From NCBI RefSeq assembly GCF_028885415.1, contig NZ_CP118527.1:2914001-2978000 (forward strand): a stretch of DNA of 64,000 nucleotides, written 5' to 3'. The translations under genes were made by a program, and so were the position numbers. Positions within the stretch are counted from its first letter, which is position 1. Every line of letters begins with the position of its first letter. This document shows, one piece after another, positions 33,023 through 43,351 of the stretch. The notes under the pieces are model-generated. The model saw only the letters and a list, made by a program, of their open reading frames with translations. It was not told where the DNA came from and did no database searches. This DNA is from Streptomyces coeruleorubidus (GTDB lineage Bacteria > Actinomycetota > Actinomycetes > Streptomycetales > Streptomycetaceae).

Positions 33023-34240
33023 ATGAACGTCCGCCGCAGCGCCGCGGTCCTGGCCGCCGTCGCCGTGCTCGGCGCCGCCACACCGGCCGCCGCCGACCCG
33101 TCCCCTTCGCCGTCCCAGGCGTTCCCCTCCGCCCTGTACGGCGGCAAGGACCCGAAGTTCGACGGCGTCTGGCGCCAGTCGCTCGCCCTGCTCGCGTTGG
33201 ACACGGTGGGGGTGAAGCCCGCGGCGAAGTCCGTGGAGTGGCTGGTGCGCCAGCAGTGCGCGGACGGTTCTTTCGCCCCGTACCGCGCCGACCCGACCAC
33301 GTCCTGCGACGCCAAGACCATGGTCGACACGAACCAGACGGCCGCCGCCGTCCAGGCCCTCACCGCGCTCGGCGGGCACGACGCCGTCACCGGCAAGGCC
33401 GTCACCTGGCTGAAGTCCGTCCAGAACAAGGACGGCGGCTGGGGTTACTCGCCGGGCGGCGCCAGCGACACCAACTCCACGTCCGTCGTCATCGGCGCGC
33501 TGACCGCCGTCGGCGAGAAGCCGGAACAGGTCGAGAAGGGCGGCAAGTCGCCCTACGACGCGCTGCTGAAGCTGACCCTCGGCTGTGACGGCGACGGCGC
33601 GGGCGCCTTCGCGTTCCAGCCGGACGAGAAGGGCAAGCCGGCCGCCAACGCGGACGCCACGGCTGCGGGCGTGCTGGGCGCACTGGGCAAGGGCATGGTG
33701 GTGAAGCCCGGCGAGAAGACCAAGGCCGCCGAGAGCGAATCCTGCGAGGACCCGAACACGCCGGAGCAGGCCGCGGCCAACGGAGCCGCCTACCTCGCCG
33801 AGGCCCTCGCCAAGGACGGCCACCTCACCTCGGCCCTCGCGGGCTCGGACCCCCAGCCCGACTACGGCAACACCGCCGACGCGGTCGTCGCGCTCGCCGC
33901 GCAGGGCGACACCGGCCGAGCGGAGAAGTCCCTGCGCTGGCTGGCGAAGAACTCCGCGACCTGGGCCGCCCAGAACGGTCCCGCCGCCTACGCCCAGCTG
34001 ATCTTCGCCGCCCACGCGACGGGCACGAACCCGCGCGACGTCGGCGGCACCGACCTGGTGAAGCAGCTGAACGCCACGGGCCCGGCCCCACAGTCCGCCG
34101 AGAAGACGCAAGCGGCGGAAGAGAAGGGCGACTCGGACTCGGACCTCTTCGGCGTCTGGTGGTACGTCGGTGTCTGCCTCGTCGCCGGTGTCGGCATCGG
34201 CTTCCTCTTCAGCGGCCGCAGGAACAGGCAGCAGCTGTGA
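33023..34240 (+). CDS. Secreted, membrane-anchored alpha/alpha-barrel protein, transcobalamin-like
   Basis: 405 aa. A signal peptide (MNVRRSAAVLAAVAVLGAATPAAA), then about five alpha/alpha repeats with prenyltransferase/squalene-cyclase-type motifs (QCADGSFAPY, TNQTAAAVQAL, NKDGGWGYSPGG, TNSTSVVIGAL, NTADAVVALAAQG), and a C-terminal membrane anchor near residues 375-395 followed by RRNRQQ. The toroid fold is that of the cobalamin-binding alpha domain of intrinsic factor and transcobalamin. It is the first gene after a B12 riboswitch and before ECF transporter genes, so a role in capturing cobalamin or an analogue outside the cell is a reasonable inference. Confidence 0.85.
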   Translation: MNVRRSAAVLAAVAVLGAATPAAADPSPSPSQAFPSALYGGKDPKFDGVWRQSLALLALDTVGVKPAAKSVEWLVRQQCADGSFAPYRADPTTSCDAKTMVDTNQTAAAVQALTALGGHDAVTGKAVTWLKSVQNKDGGWGYSPGGASDTNSTSVVIGALTAVGEKPEQVEKGGKSPYDALLKLTLGCDGDGAGAFAFQPDEKGKPAANADATAAGVLGALGKGMVVKPGEKTKAAESESCEDPNTPEQAAANGAAYLAEALAKDGHLTSALAGSDPQPDYGNTADAVVALAAQGDTGRAEKSLRWLAKNSATWAAQNGPAAYAQLIFAAHATGTNPRDVGGTDLVKQLNATGPAPQSAEKTQAAEEKGDSDSDLFGVWWYVGVCLVAGVGIGFLFSGRRNRQQL

Positions 34241-34881
34241 TCCGCCGGGCCGTTCTCCTTCCCCTGGCCTCGCTCCTGCTGTGCGCGGGAGCGGGCCAGG
34301 CCGCCCAGGCCGCCCAGGCCGCCGGCTACCGGTACTGGTCGTTCTGGGACCGCGATGGCGACGACTGGGTCTACGCCACCCAGGGCCCGTCCACGACCCG
34401 CCCCTCGGACGGCGACGTCCAGGGCTTCCGCTTCGCGGTGAGCGAGGACTCCTCCGACGCGGCCCGCCCGCGCGGCAAGGCCGACTTCAAGACCATCTGT
34501 GCCAACACACCCGCGCAGGACGGCAAGAAGCGGGTGGCTCTGCTGATCGACTTCGGCACGACGACAGACGCGCCGTCGGGGGAAACCCCACCGCCCGCCC
34601 GGACGGCCTGCGCACAGGTGTCCCACGACGCGACGACGGCGGAGGCCCTCGCGACGGTGGCCAAGCCGCTGCGCTACGACACGAACGCCCTGTTGTGCGC
34701 CATCTCGGGCTACCCGGAGAAGGGCTGCGGGGAGCAAGTGGCCGGGAAGCAGAAGCCGTCCGCGCAGAAGAAGGACACCTCGGACGACGGCCCGTCCCTG
34801 GGCCTGGTGGCGGGAATCGCCGTGGTGGCGGTCCTGGGCGGGGCAGCGATCTGGCAGGTACGGCGGCGTGGCCAGTCCTAG
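34237..34881 (+). CDS. SCO2322 family protein, DUF4430-like secreted beta domain
   Basis: 214 aa from a GTG inside the previous stop (GTGA overlap). Signal peptide to about residue 30, a beta-rich domain starting YRYWSFWDRDGDDWVYATQG and GDVQGFRF, two Cys pairs, a Lys/Ser linker, then an anchor (GLVAGIAVVAVLGGAAIW) and RRRGQS. The Trp/Tyr-rich opening resembles DUF4430, the small beta domain found in transcobalamin-like proteins. It is co-translated with the toroid protein before it and overlaps the EcfT gene after it, so it belongs to the cobalamin uptake operon. Ligand binding is inferred. Confidence 0.8.
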   Translation: MIRRAVLLPLASLLLCAGAGQAAQAAQAAGYRYWSFWDRDGDDWVYATQGPSTTRPSDGDVQGFRFAVSEDSSDAARPRGKADFKTICANTPAQDGKKRVALLIDFGTTTDAPSGETPPPARTACAQVSHDATTAEALATVAKPLRYDTNALLCAISGYPEKGCGEQVAGKQKPSAQKKDTSDDGPSLGLVAGIAVVAVLGGAAIWQVRRRGQS

Positions 34882-35950
34882 CTACGGCGCATCCCTCCAC
34901 CCCGGCGCATGGTGGCTCTGGTCCCTCTCCCTCGGCACCGCGGCCACCCGCACCACCAACCCCCTCCTCCTCACCCTCCTCATCACGGTCTCCGCCTACG
35001 TCGTGGCCACCCGCCGCCCCGACACCCCCTGGTCCCGCTCCTACGGCGCCTTCGTCAAACTCGCCCTCGCCGTCCTGCTCATCCGCCTCCTCTTCGCCAC
35101 GATCCTCGGCTCCCCCATCCCCGGCACGCACACCCTCCTCACCCTCCCCGAAGCCGACCTCCCCGACTGGGCCCAGGGCATCCGCCTCGGCGGCGAGGTC
35201 ACCGCCGAGGCCCTCGCCTTCGCCCTGTACGACGGCCTGAAACTGGCCACCCTGCTCATCTGCGTCGGCGCCGCGAACGCCCTCGCGAACCCCTCCCGCC
35301 TGCTCAAGTCCCTCCCGGGCGCCCTGTACGAGATGGGCGTCGCGGTCGTCGTAGCCCTCACCTTCGCGCCCAGCCTCATCGCCGACGTCCAGCGCCTGCG
35401 CGCCGCCCGCCGTCTGCGCGGCCGCCCGGACAAGGGCGTCCGGGGCCTGCTGCACGTGGGCCTGCCGGTCCTGGAGGGCGCGCTGGAGCGCTCGGTGTCG
35501 CTCGCCGCCGCCATGGACGCCCGCGGCTACGGCCGTACCGCCCAGGTCCCCGCCGCCGTCCGCCGCACCACCGCCGCCCTCACCCTCGGCGGGCTGCTCG
35601 GCGTGTGCGCCGGAACGTACGGTCTGCTCACCGCCGAGGGCGCCACCTACGGCATCCCGGTACTCCTCATCGGCCTCGCCGCCGCCCTCGCGGGTCTCCG
35701 GCTCGGCGGACGGCGCTCGCCGCGCACCCGCTACCGCCCCGACCGCTGGGACGTGCGCGCCTGGCTGGTCGTGGCCTCCGGCGTGGCGGTCGCCGCGCTC
35801 CTCACGCTCGCCGCCGCCCGCGATCCCGCGGCCCTGCACCCCGGCGTGGTGCCGCTCGTGGCCCCCACCCTCCCCCTCTGGCCCGCGGCGGCGATCCTCC
35901 TCGGCCTGCTGCCCGCGTTCGTCGCCCCCGACCCCAAGGAGCCGTCGTGA
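34868..35950 (+). CDS. ecfT: ECF transporter transmembrane subunit EcfT (CbiQ-like)
   Basis: 360 aa from a GTG overlapping the preceding gene by 14 bases. Hydrophobic segments in two blocks flank the coupling helices. The two Ala-Arg-Gly coupling motifs that grip the ATPases are visible as [10 protein letters not shown] and AAAMDARGYG. EcfT links the S component to the ATPase pair in energy-coupling-factor importers. It starts within the SCO2322-family gene and ends with GTGA shared with the ATPase gene. The extra C-terminal membrane segments (about residues 290-350) make it longer than a minimal EcfT. Confidence 0.92.
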   Translation: MASPSYGASLHPGAWWLWSLSLGTAATRTTNPLLLTLLITVSAYVVATRRPDTPWSRSYGAFVKLALAVLLIRLLFATILGSPIPGTHTLLTLPEADLPDWAQGIRLGGEVTAEALAFALYDGLKLATLLICVGAANALANPSRLLKSLPGALYEMGVAVVVALTFAPSLIADVQRLRAARRLRGRPDKGVRGLLHVGLPVLEGALERSVSLAAAMDARGYGRTAQVPAAVRRTTAALTLGGLLGVCAGTYGLLTAEGATYGIPVLLIGLAAALAGLRLGGRRSPRTRYRPDRWDVRAWLVVASGVAVAALLTLAAARDPAALHPGVVPLVAPTLPLWPAAAILLGLLPAFVAPDPKEPS

Positions 35951-37629
35951 TCCGCTTCGAGGACGTGTCCGTGACGTACGACGGTGCCGCCGAACCCACC
36001 GTCCAGGGAATCGACTTCGAGGTCCCGGAGGGTGAACTCGTCCTCCTGGCCGGGCCGTCCGGTGTCGGCAAGTCCACCGTCCTGGGCGCGGTCAGCGGGC
36101 TCGTGCCGCACTTCACCGGCGGCACGCTGCGCGGCAGGGTCACGGTCGCCGGCCGCGACACCCGCACCCACAGGCCGCGCGAACTCGCCGATGTCGTCGG
36201 CACGGTGGGCCAGGACCCCCTCTCCCACTTCGTCACCGACACCGTCGAGGACGAACTCGCCTACGGCATGGAGTCGCTGGGCCTCGCCCCGGACGTGATG
36301 CGGCGCCGCGTCGAGGAGACGCTCGACCTGCTCGGCCTGGCCGGCCTGCGCCACCGTCCGATCGCCACGCTCTCCGGCGGCCAGCAGCAGCGCGTCGCGA
36401 TCGGCTCGGTCCTCACCCCGCACCCGAGCGTCCTCGTCCTGGACGAGCCGACCTCCGCGCTCGACCCGGCCGCCGCCGAGGAGGTCCTGGCGGTCCTCCA
36501 GCGGCTGGTGCACGACCTCGGCACGACGGTCCTCATGGCCGAACACCGCCTGGAACGCGTCATCCAGTACGCCGACCAGGTCGTACTCCTGCCCGCCCCG
36601 GGCGCGCCCCCGGTCCTGGGCACCCCGGCCGAGGTGATGGCCGTGTCGCCGGTGTACCCGCCGGTGGTGGCCCTGGGCCGCCTGGCGGGCTGGACGCCCT
36701 TGCCCCTGACGGTCCGCGACGCGCGCAGGCGGGCAGCGACTCTACGCGAACGGCTCGACAACGCCCCTAAGGGGCGCGGGGCTGTAATCGATGTGCGGCT
36801 GCCGCCGCGTGGGCGCGACCAGCCACACACAACCCGCACCCGCAAACGCTCCGAGCCCCCCACCCCGGTAGGCGCACTCCGCTCCCTCTCGGTCACCCGC
36901 GCCCGCATCCAAGCCCTCCGCGGCATCGACCTCACCATCACCCCCGGCGAGACGATCGCCCTCATGGGCCGCAACGGCGCAGGAAAGTCCACCCTGCTCA
37001 ACTCCCTGGTCGGCTTGGTCACCCCCAGCTCGGGAACCGTCCGGCTCGGCGAAGCCGTACCCCACCGCACCTCCCCGAAGGACCTCGTCCGCAAAGTCGG
37101 CCTGGTCCCGCAGGAACCCCGCGACCTGCTCTACGCCGACACCGTCGCCACCGAGTGCGCCGCGGCCGACCAGGAGGCGGACGCGGAGCCCGGCACCTGC
37201 CGTGCCCTGGTCACCGAACTGCTCCCGGGCGTCACCGACGACACCCACCCCCGGGACCTCTCGGAGGGGCAGCGGCTCGCCCTCGCCCTGGCCGTCGTCC
37301 TGACCGCCCGGCCCCCGCTGCTCCTGCTGGACGAGCCGACCCGCGGCCTGGACTACGCGGCGAAGGCCCGCCTGGTCGCGGTGCTCCGAACCCTGGCCGC
37401 CGAGGGGCACGCCATCGTGCTGGCCACGCACGACGTGGAGCTGGCCGCCGAGATCGCCCACCGGGTGGTGCTGCTCGCGGACGGCGAGGTGATCGCCGAC
37501 GGCCCGACGGCGGACGTCGTGGTCTCCTCCCCCTCCTTCGCCCCGCAGGTCACCAAGATTCTGGCCCCGCAGCACTGGCTCACGGTCTCCCAGGTCCGCG
37601 CGGCCCTGCAGCCCGGGGCCAACTCATGA
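35947..37629 (+). CDS. Fused ECF transporter ATPase (EcfA-EcfA')
   Basis: 560 aa, two ABC ATPase domains in one chain. Domain 1: Walker A GPSGVGKST (about residue 37), signature LSGGQQQR, Walker B VLVLDEPTSALD, switch His in MAEHRLER. Domain 2 from about residue 310: Walker A GRNGAGKST, signature LSEGQRLAL (altered from LSGGQ), Walker B LLLLDEPTRGLD, switch His in LATHDVEL. Both sites look able to hydrolyse ATP. The interdomain linker (residues of about 273-296) is encoded by a dispersed Streptomyces palindromic repeat. It overlaps its neighbours by GTGA and ATGA, showing tight coupling with EcfT and the S component. Confidence 0.95.
   Translation: MIRFEDVSVTYDGAAEPTVQGIDFEVPEGELVLLAGPSGVGKSTVLGAVSGLVPHFTGGTLRGRVTVAGRDTRTHRPRELADVVGTVGQDPLSHFVTDTVEDELAYGMESLGLAPDVMRRRVEETLDLLGLAGLRHRPIATLSGGQQQRVAIGSVLTPHPSVLVLDEPTSALDPAAAEEVLAVLQRLVHDLGTTVLMAEHRLERVIQYADQVVLLPAPGAPPVLGTPAEVMAVSPVYPPVVALGRLAGWTPLPLTVRDARRRAATLRERLDNAPKGRGAVIDVRLPPRGRDQPHTTRTRKRSEPPTPVGALRSLSVTRARIQALRGIDLTITPGETIALMGRNGAGKSTLLNSLVGLVTPSSGTVRLGEAVPHRTSPKDLVRKVGLVPQEPRDLLYADTVATECAAADQEADAEPGTCRALVTELLPGVTDDTHPRDLSEGQRLALALAVVLTARPPLLLLDEPTRGLDYAAKARLVAVLRTLAAEGHAIVLATHDVELAAEIAHRVVLLADGEVIADGPTADVVVSSPSFAPQVTKILAPQHWLTVSQVRAALQPGANS
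36762..36833 (+). repeat. Dispersed Streptomyces palindromic repeat inside a coding linker
   Basis: GCCCCTAAGGGGC (36763-36775) followed by GCGGGGCTGTAATCGATGTG (36775-36794), CGGCTGCCGCCGCGTG and GGCGCGACCAGCC matches a repeat I recognise from many Streptomyces intergenic regions. Here it lies in frame between the two ATPase domains and encodes NAPKGRGAVIDVRLPPRGRD, a basic, unstructured linker. Confidence 0.7.
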
Positions 37630-38450
37630 ACGCCCAGCGTCAGGCCCGGGCCGTCCGCCTCGGCCCCCGCTCGGTCGCCGCGCTGGCCCTCGTCGGCGCC
37701 GTGGGCATCGCCGGCTTCGGCTGGCCGTTCCTGACCCCGCCCGCCTCGCGGCTCAGCGCCCACGTGCAGGACGCGCCCTGGCTCTTCGCGGGCCTGCTGG
37801 TGCTGCTCGTGGCGGTGGTGGCCGCGACGATCTCGGAGTCCGGGCTCGGCCCGAAGGCGGTCGCGATGCTCGGCGTGCTGGCCGCCACGGGCGCGGCCCT
37901 GCGGCCGATCGGCGCCGGTACCGCAGGGATCGAGCCGATGTTCTTCCTGATGGTGCTGAGCGGGCGGGTCCTCGGCCCGGGGTTCGGGTTCGTCCTCGGC
38001 TCGGTGACGATGTTCGCGTCCGCGCTGCTGACGGGCGGGGTCGGCCCCTGGCTGCCGTTCCAGATGCTGGCGATGGGCTGGTTCGCGATGGGCGCGGGCC
38101 TGCTGCCGGGCCCGGACCGGCTGCGCGGCCGGGCGGAGCTCGTGCTGCTGGCGGCCTACGGCTTCCTGGCCGCCTTCGCCTACGGCACGGTCATGAACCT
38201 GGCCGGCTGGCCCTTCATGAGCGCCCTCGCCTCCAACGTCGCCTTCGATCCACACGCGGCGGTCGCCGCCAACCTGGCCCGTTTCCTCGCGTACTGCCTG
38301 GCCACCTCGCTGGGCTGGGACCTGGGCCGGGCCGTCGTCACGGTCGTCCTGACGCTCACGCTCGGCCCCGCGGTCCTCCGGGCGCTGCGCCGCGCCACCC
38401 GCCGGGCGGCCTTCGAGACGCCGGTCACGTTCGAGGCGCCCCGGACGTGA
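37626..38450 (+). CDS. ECF transporter substrate-binding S component
   Basis: 274 aa, ATG overlapping the ATPase stop (ATGA). A leading hydrophobic segment, then about six helices in the S-component pattern: LGPKAVAMLGVLAATGAALRPIG, FFLMVLSGRVLGPGFGFVLGSVTMFASALLTGGVGPWLPFQMLAMGWF, the latter with the GGxGPWxPFQM block common in actinobacterial vitamin S components. The upstream B12 riboswitch indicates cobalamin or a precursor as the ligand. It is the last gene; a hairpin terminator follows at 38598. Confidence 0.9.
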   Translation: MNAQRQARAVRLGPRSVAALALVGAVGIAGFGWPFLTPPASRLSAHVQDAPWLFAGLLVLLVAVVAATISESGLGPKAVAMLGVLAATGAALRPIGAGTAGIEPMFFLMVLSGRVLGPGFGFVLGSVTMFASALLTGGVGPWLPFQMLAMGWFAMGAGLLPGPDRLRGRAELVLLAAYGFLAAFAYGTVMNLAGWPFMSALASNVAFDPHAAVAANLARFLAYCLATSLGWDLGRAVVTVVLTLTLGPAVLRALRRATRRAAFETPVTFEAPRT

Positions 38451-38597
38451 AGCCCCCCACATGACCCACGTCACCTACGAAGCGGGGCCGTAGGAACAAG
38501 CCCCGGTCACAGGGCAGACCCCTCCCTCATATGCGGCCAGACCTAGTAATAGGGAGCTTTGCGGGCAGCACCAAAGCCCTGTTTCTCTGGACGGCCA

Positions 38598-38630
38598 GGC
38601 GGCGGCCCCCTGATCCCCGGGGCCGTCGCC
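38598..38630. terminator. Intergenic hairpin terminator
   Basis: GGCGGCGGCCCC and GGGGCCGTCGCC pair over 12 bases (one G-T) around a 9-base loop, between the convergent S-component and cyp125 genes. It lies 24 bases beyond the P450 stop and probably serves both strands. Confidence 0.75.
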
Positions 38631-38653
38631 TTCACCCCGCCCGGCCGGGCGCC

Positions 38654-39889
38654 TCAGCCCGTGCTGACCCTGAGCTCCTTCACCCCGTTGATCCACGCCG
38701 ACCTCAACCGGCGTGGATCCTCGACCAGTTGGAGACCCGGCATGGCGTCGGCGACGGCGTTGAAGATGAGGTCGATCTCCAGCACGGCGAGGGACTTGCC
38801 CAGGCAGTAGTGCGGGCCGCCGCCGCCGAAACCGAGGTGGGGGTTGGGGTCGCGGGTGATGTCGAAGTCGTCCGGCTCGTCGAAGACCTCGGGGTCGTGG
38901 TTGGCGGAGGCGTAGAACAGCCCCACCCGGTCGCCCTTGCGGATCAGCTTGCCGCCCAGCTCGGTGTCCTGGGTGGCGGTGCGCTGGAAGGCGGCGACCG
39001 GGGTGGCCCAGCGCACGATCTCCTCCGCCGTCGTCGACGGCCGCTCCCTCTTGTACAGCTCCCACTGCTCGGGGTGGGTGAGGAAGGCGTGCATGCCGTG
39101 GGTGATGGCGTTGCGGGTGGTCTCGTTGCCGGCGACGGCCAGCATCAGCACGAAGAAGCCGAACTCGTCGGAGTTGAGGTTGCCCTGGTCCTCCGCCGCG
39201 ACCAGTTGCGTGACGATGTCGTGGGCGGGGCACTGCTTGCGGTCGGCGGCCATGTTCATCGCGTAGGCGATGATCTCCGTGGCCGACTCGGCGCCGACCT
39301 CCTCGGTGATGGCGTACTCGGGATCGTCGTAGGCGATCATCTTGTTGGACCAGTCGAAGATCTTGTCCCGGTCCTCCTGCGGTACGCCCATCAGCTCGGC
39401 TATCGCCTGGAGGGGCAGTTCGCAGGCGACCTGGGTGACGAAGTCGAACGGGCCGGTGTGCGCGCGGGCCGCCTCGACGATGGAGTGGGCCCGGTTGCGC
39501 AGGCGCTCCTCCAGGGCGCGGATCGCCCGTGGCGTGAACCCGCGCTGCACGATCTGCCGCACCCGCGTGTGCTCCGGCGGGTCCATGTTCAGCAGGATGA
39601 ACCGCTGCGCGTCGATGGAGTCGCGGTCGATGTGCTCGTTGAAGCGGATGATCGCCGTGTTGAGGTACGACGAGAACAACTCCGGGTGCGTGGAGACGTA
39701 CTTGACGTCGGCGTGCCGGGTGACCGCCCAGTACCCCTCGTCCTGGAAACCGGCGAGACCCGCCGGCTGCGGCACCCAGCAGACCGGCTCCACCCGGCGC
39801 AGCTCGGCGAACTCCGGCAGCGGCACGCGGCTGTGCAGCAGGTCCGGGTCGGTGAAGTCGAACCCCTCGGGCAGCGCGGGACAGGACAT
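38654..39889 (-). CDS. cyp125: Cytochrome P450, CYP125 family (sterol side-chain oxidase)
   Basis: 411 aa; ATG chosen because GGGAG lies 6 bases upstream (a GTG at 39904 is possible). P450 marks: I-helix LAVAGNETTRNAITHG, K-helix ExxR in TAEEIVRWATPVAAFQRT, heme loop FGGGGPHYCLGKSLA. The whole chain resembles M. tuberculosis CYP125 (Rv3545c): LPEGFDFTDPD, FSSYLNTAIIRF, VACELPLQAIAELMGVPQEDR, NDDEFGFF-like NSDEFGFFVLMLAVAG, LRSAWINGVKEL. That enzyme oxidises C26 of cholesterol to start side-chain breakdown. It is divergent from a FadA5-type thiolase, the same layout as Rv3545c/Rv3546, with KstR-like sites between. Confidence 0.9.
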   Translation of the reverse strand: MSCPALPEGFDFTDPDLLHSRVPLPEFAELRRVEPVCWVPQPAGLAGFQDEGYWAVTRHADVKYVSTHPELFSSYLNTAIIRFNEHIDRDSIDAQRFILLNMDPPEHTRVRQIVQRGFTPRAIRALEERLRNRAHSIVEAARAHTGPFDFVTQVACELPLQAIAELMGVPQEDRDKIFDWSNKMIAYDDPEYAITEEVGAESATEIIAYAMNMAADRKQCPAHDIVTQLVAAEDQGNLNSDEFGFFVLMLAVAGNETTRNAITHGMHAFLTHPEQWELYKRERPSTTAEEIVRWATPVAAFQRTATQDTELGGKLIRKGDRVGLFYASANHDPEVFDEPDDFDITRDPNPHLGFGGGGPHYCLGKSLAVLEIDLIFNAVADAMPGLQLVEDPRRLRSAWINGVKELRVSTG

Positions 39890-39959
39890 GGCGGCTCCCA
39901 CCACTCGTACCGACTCTGATTCTGACGGCCCATCAGCTGTGCGGAGTTGCGGTGACGGT

Positions 39960-39973
39960 AGTAACGGGTTCTA
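39960..39973. promoter_or_regulatory. KstR-like site proximal to cyp125
   Basis: AGTAACGGGTTCTA matches TnnAACnnGTTnnA at all but the first fixed base. It lies 71 bases upstream of the cyp125 ATG in the intergenic region shared with fadA5. Confidence 0.5.
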
Positions 39974-40052
39974 CAAGTAGCAAGAGGCACGGACCCCCCA
40001 ATTGCCCGCACGACCCTTGCGGTCGGCAAGCAGCCCTCAGCACACTGCTGAC

Positions 40053-41468
<1,416 letters not shown>

Positions 41469-42369
41469 AGCGTTCCTCCATCACTCGCCGGATCAGCTCC
41501 GCCGAATCCCTGAGGGAGAGCGCGGCGGCCTGCAGATGATCGTAACGGAGCGAGCAGTCTTTGACGGTGTCCGGATTCGCGGTTGGATGCCCGCTGCCGT
41601 ACCCCTCCGTGTAGACGATGGTGGGATCGCTCGCGAAGCGGTAGAGGTCGAACGAGCCTTGCATTCCCGCGTGCGCGCCAGCCGAGAACGGCAGAATCTG
41701 GATGTTGATCCGCGGGTTGCCCTCAAAGGACAACAGGTGCGCCAGTTGGCCCCGCATGGTTTGCGGCCCACCGATCTCCTGGTACAGCGCGGCCTCGCTG
41801 AGGATCACCCAGAAGACAGGCGGCTCCTCCTTCTCGAAGATGCGCTGGCGAGCCAGCCGCACGGCGGTGCGGTCGTCCAGGTTGCTCGTGTCCAGCACGC
41901 CGAGCACGGCACGTGCGTACGCGTCGGTCTGAAGGAGACCGTGAACCATGAGCGCCTCGAAGGAGCAGATCTCCACCGCCCGCGCTTGGAGCTCCGCCAC
42001 CTGCTGGAACCAGGCCGGAAGCCGACTCCGCAGCACCAGCTCGACGAGACGGGAGAACATACCGTCCGTCCCCAGCGCCGCATCCGCCCGTTCACTGAAC
42101 TCCGGCGTCGGAAGTTTCCTGGCCGTCTCGATCTGGCCGACGAGCGAGCCCGTGTAGTTGAGGATCTCCCCGAGCTGCTTCTGTGTCAGCCCTGCGGCCT
42201 CCCGGCATCTCCTCAGCTCGAAGCCGTAGTAGTCGAGCGGAGACGCACCCGGGTCAAGGGCGTTGATGTGGGTCACGGCAGAAGCCCCTCTCACGCAACT
42301 CGGCCCACCATGGGACCGGTTGTATCCGTCCCATAGCCCAGAGTAGTCAGAGCACGTCACGCTCGCCCT

Positions 42370-42780
42370 GTGAACGAATACATTCCCGCCCAGTACACGA
42401 TGCGCCTCACCGTCGGCTCGAACGCCGCCCGGCACATCCGCCGTATCGTCCGCTCGTTCCTCTCCGAGTGGGGCATGCCCGAGCTGTCGGACGCCGTCGA
42501 GCTGGGCGTGACCGAGCTGCTCGCGAACGTCGTACAGCACGTCCCCGACCGCCGCTGCGCGCTGCTGTTGCTGCGGCAGCCGGCCGGGGTACGGGTGGAG
42601 GTGTCGGACGGAAGCGATCAACTGCCCGCCTCCCCCACCCGGTTGGAGCCGGAAGCCGAGGGCGGCCGTGGGCTGCTCCTGCTCGACGCGATGGCCGACA
42701 AGTGGGGCGTGTCGCTGTGGCGCGAGGGCGGGAAGACCGTGTGGTTCGAATGCGGGGCCGAGACAGTCGCTCTGGAGTGA
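42370..42780 (+). CDS. Anti-sigma-factor-type ATP-binding protein (HATPase_c_2)
   Basis: 136 aa from GTG. Bergerat-fold motifs: N box ELGVTELLANVVQHV, G1 box VEVSDGS, G2 region GGRGLLLLDAMADKWGV. The size and sequence fit the RsbW/SpoIIAB-like stand-alone ATPases abundant in Streptomyces. It is divergent from the XRE/DUF397 pair, as in abaA- and whiJ-type loci. It may phosphorylate or bind an anti-anti-sigma factor, but no such gene is adjacent. Confidence 0.9.
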   Translation: MNEYIPAQYTMRLTVGSNAARHIRRIVRSFLSEWGMPELSDAVELGVTELLANVVQHVPDRRCALLLLRQPAGVRVEVSDGSDQLPASPTRLEPEAEGGRGLLLLDAMADKWGVSLWREGGKTVWFECGAETVALE

Positions 42781-42804
42781 ACAGACCCTGCATTGTCCAC
42801 CGCG

Positions 42805-43230
42805 TCAACAGAAGGGAGCGCCCGGCGCGTTGGCCCAGAAGGAAAGGAACGACCAGGTCTGGGCTCCGATGCGACCGTCGACGACGATGCCGGCACACCG
42901 CTGGAAGTCCCTTGTCGCGGACTGCGTGACTCGGCCAAAGTCTCCGTCCTCGTCCAGGCCGGCGCCGATCGCCTGATTCAGGTAGCACTGGGCTTGTCGG
43001 ACTGCCGCCCCGGATGACCCCAGGTGAAGGCTCGGTCGACTATCGGTGTAGTTGCATACGTCGTCCGGTCCCTGGGCCACGAGGGTTGTTGGACGATTCA
43101 ACGTGTGTGCGGCCTGGGCGCTGGTCACCGCGTTCGTCGCCGAAGTGCCGTTCGATGCCGCTACAGCCGGCGCTGCCGCGAGGGAAATGGGAAGAGCCAT
43201 GACCGCTACGGCGGTGAGCACACGTCGCAT
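42805..43230 (-). CDS. Secreted peptidoglycan-binding protein (PG_binding_1)
   Basis: 141 aa; the start is fixed by GGAGGTGATC just before the ATG. Signal peptide (MRRVLTAVAVMALPISLAAAPAVAA), a short linker, then one PG_binding_1 domain: LHLGSSGAAVRQAQCYLNQAI...DEDGDFGRVTQSATRDFQRCAGIVVDGRIGAQTWSFL. Four Cys suggest disulfides outside the cell. There is no catalytic domain, so it is likely a wall-binding protein or inhibitor. It is convergent with the ATPase gene at a 24-base gap. Confidence 0.88.
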   Translation of the reverse strand: MRRVLTAVAVMALPISLAAAPAVAASNGTSATNAVTSAQAAHTLNRPTTLVAQGPDDVCNYTDSRPSLHLGSSGAAVRQAQCYLNQAIGAGLDEDGDFGRVTQSATRDFQRCAGIVVDGRIGAQTWSFLSFWANAPGAPFC

Positions 43231-43351
43231 CCCGATCACCTCCAGAGAGGGTGCACTTTTCTCATCGTGCGCGTCCCTCACCCTGGTTGCATCTCGGGGA
43301 GGACTGCGCCCGGTTCATGAACGCCGTCGGGATGCCTGTGGGGTCAACTTG

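Noticed and set aside
36775..36850. The palindromic segment in the ATPase linker considered as an insertion-sequence end
   Set aside because: No transposase, target duplication or second end; the sequence matches a non-coding dispersed repeat instead.
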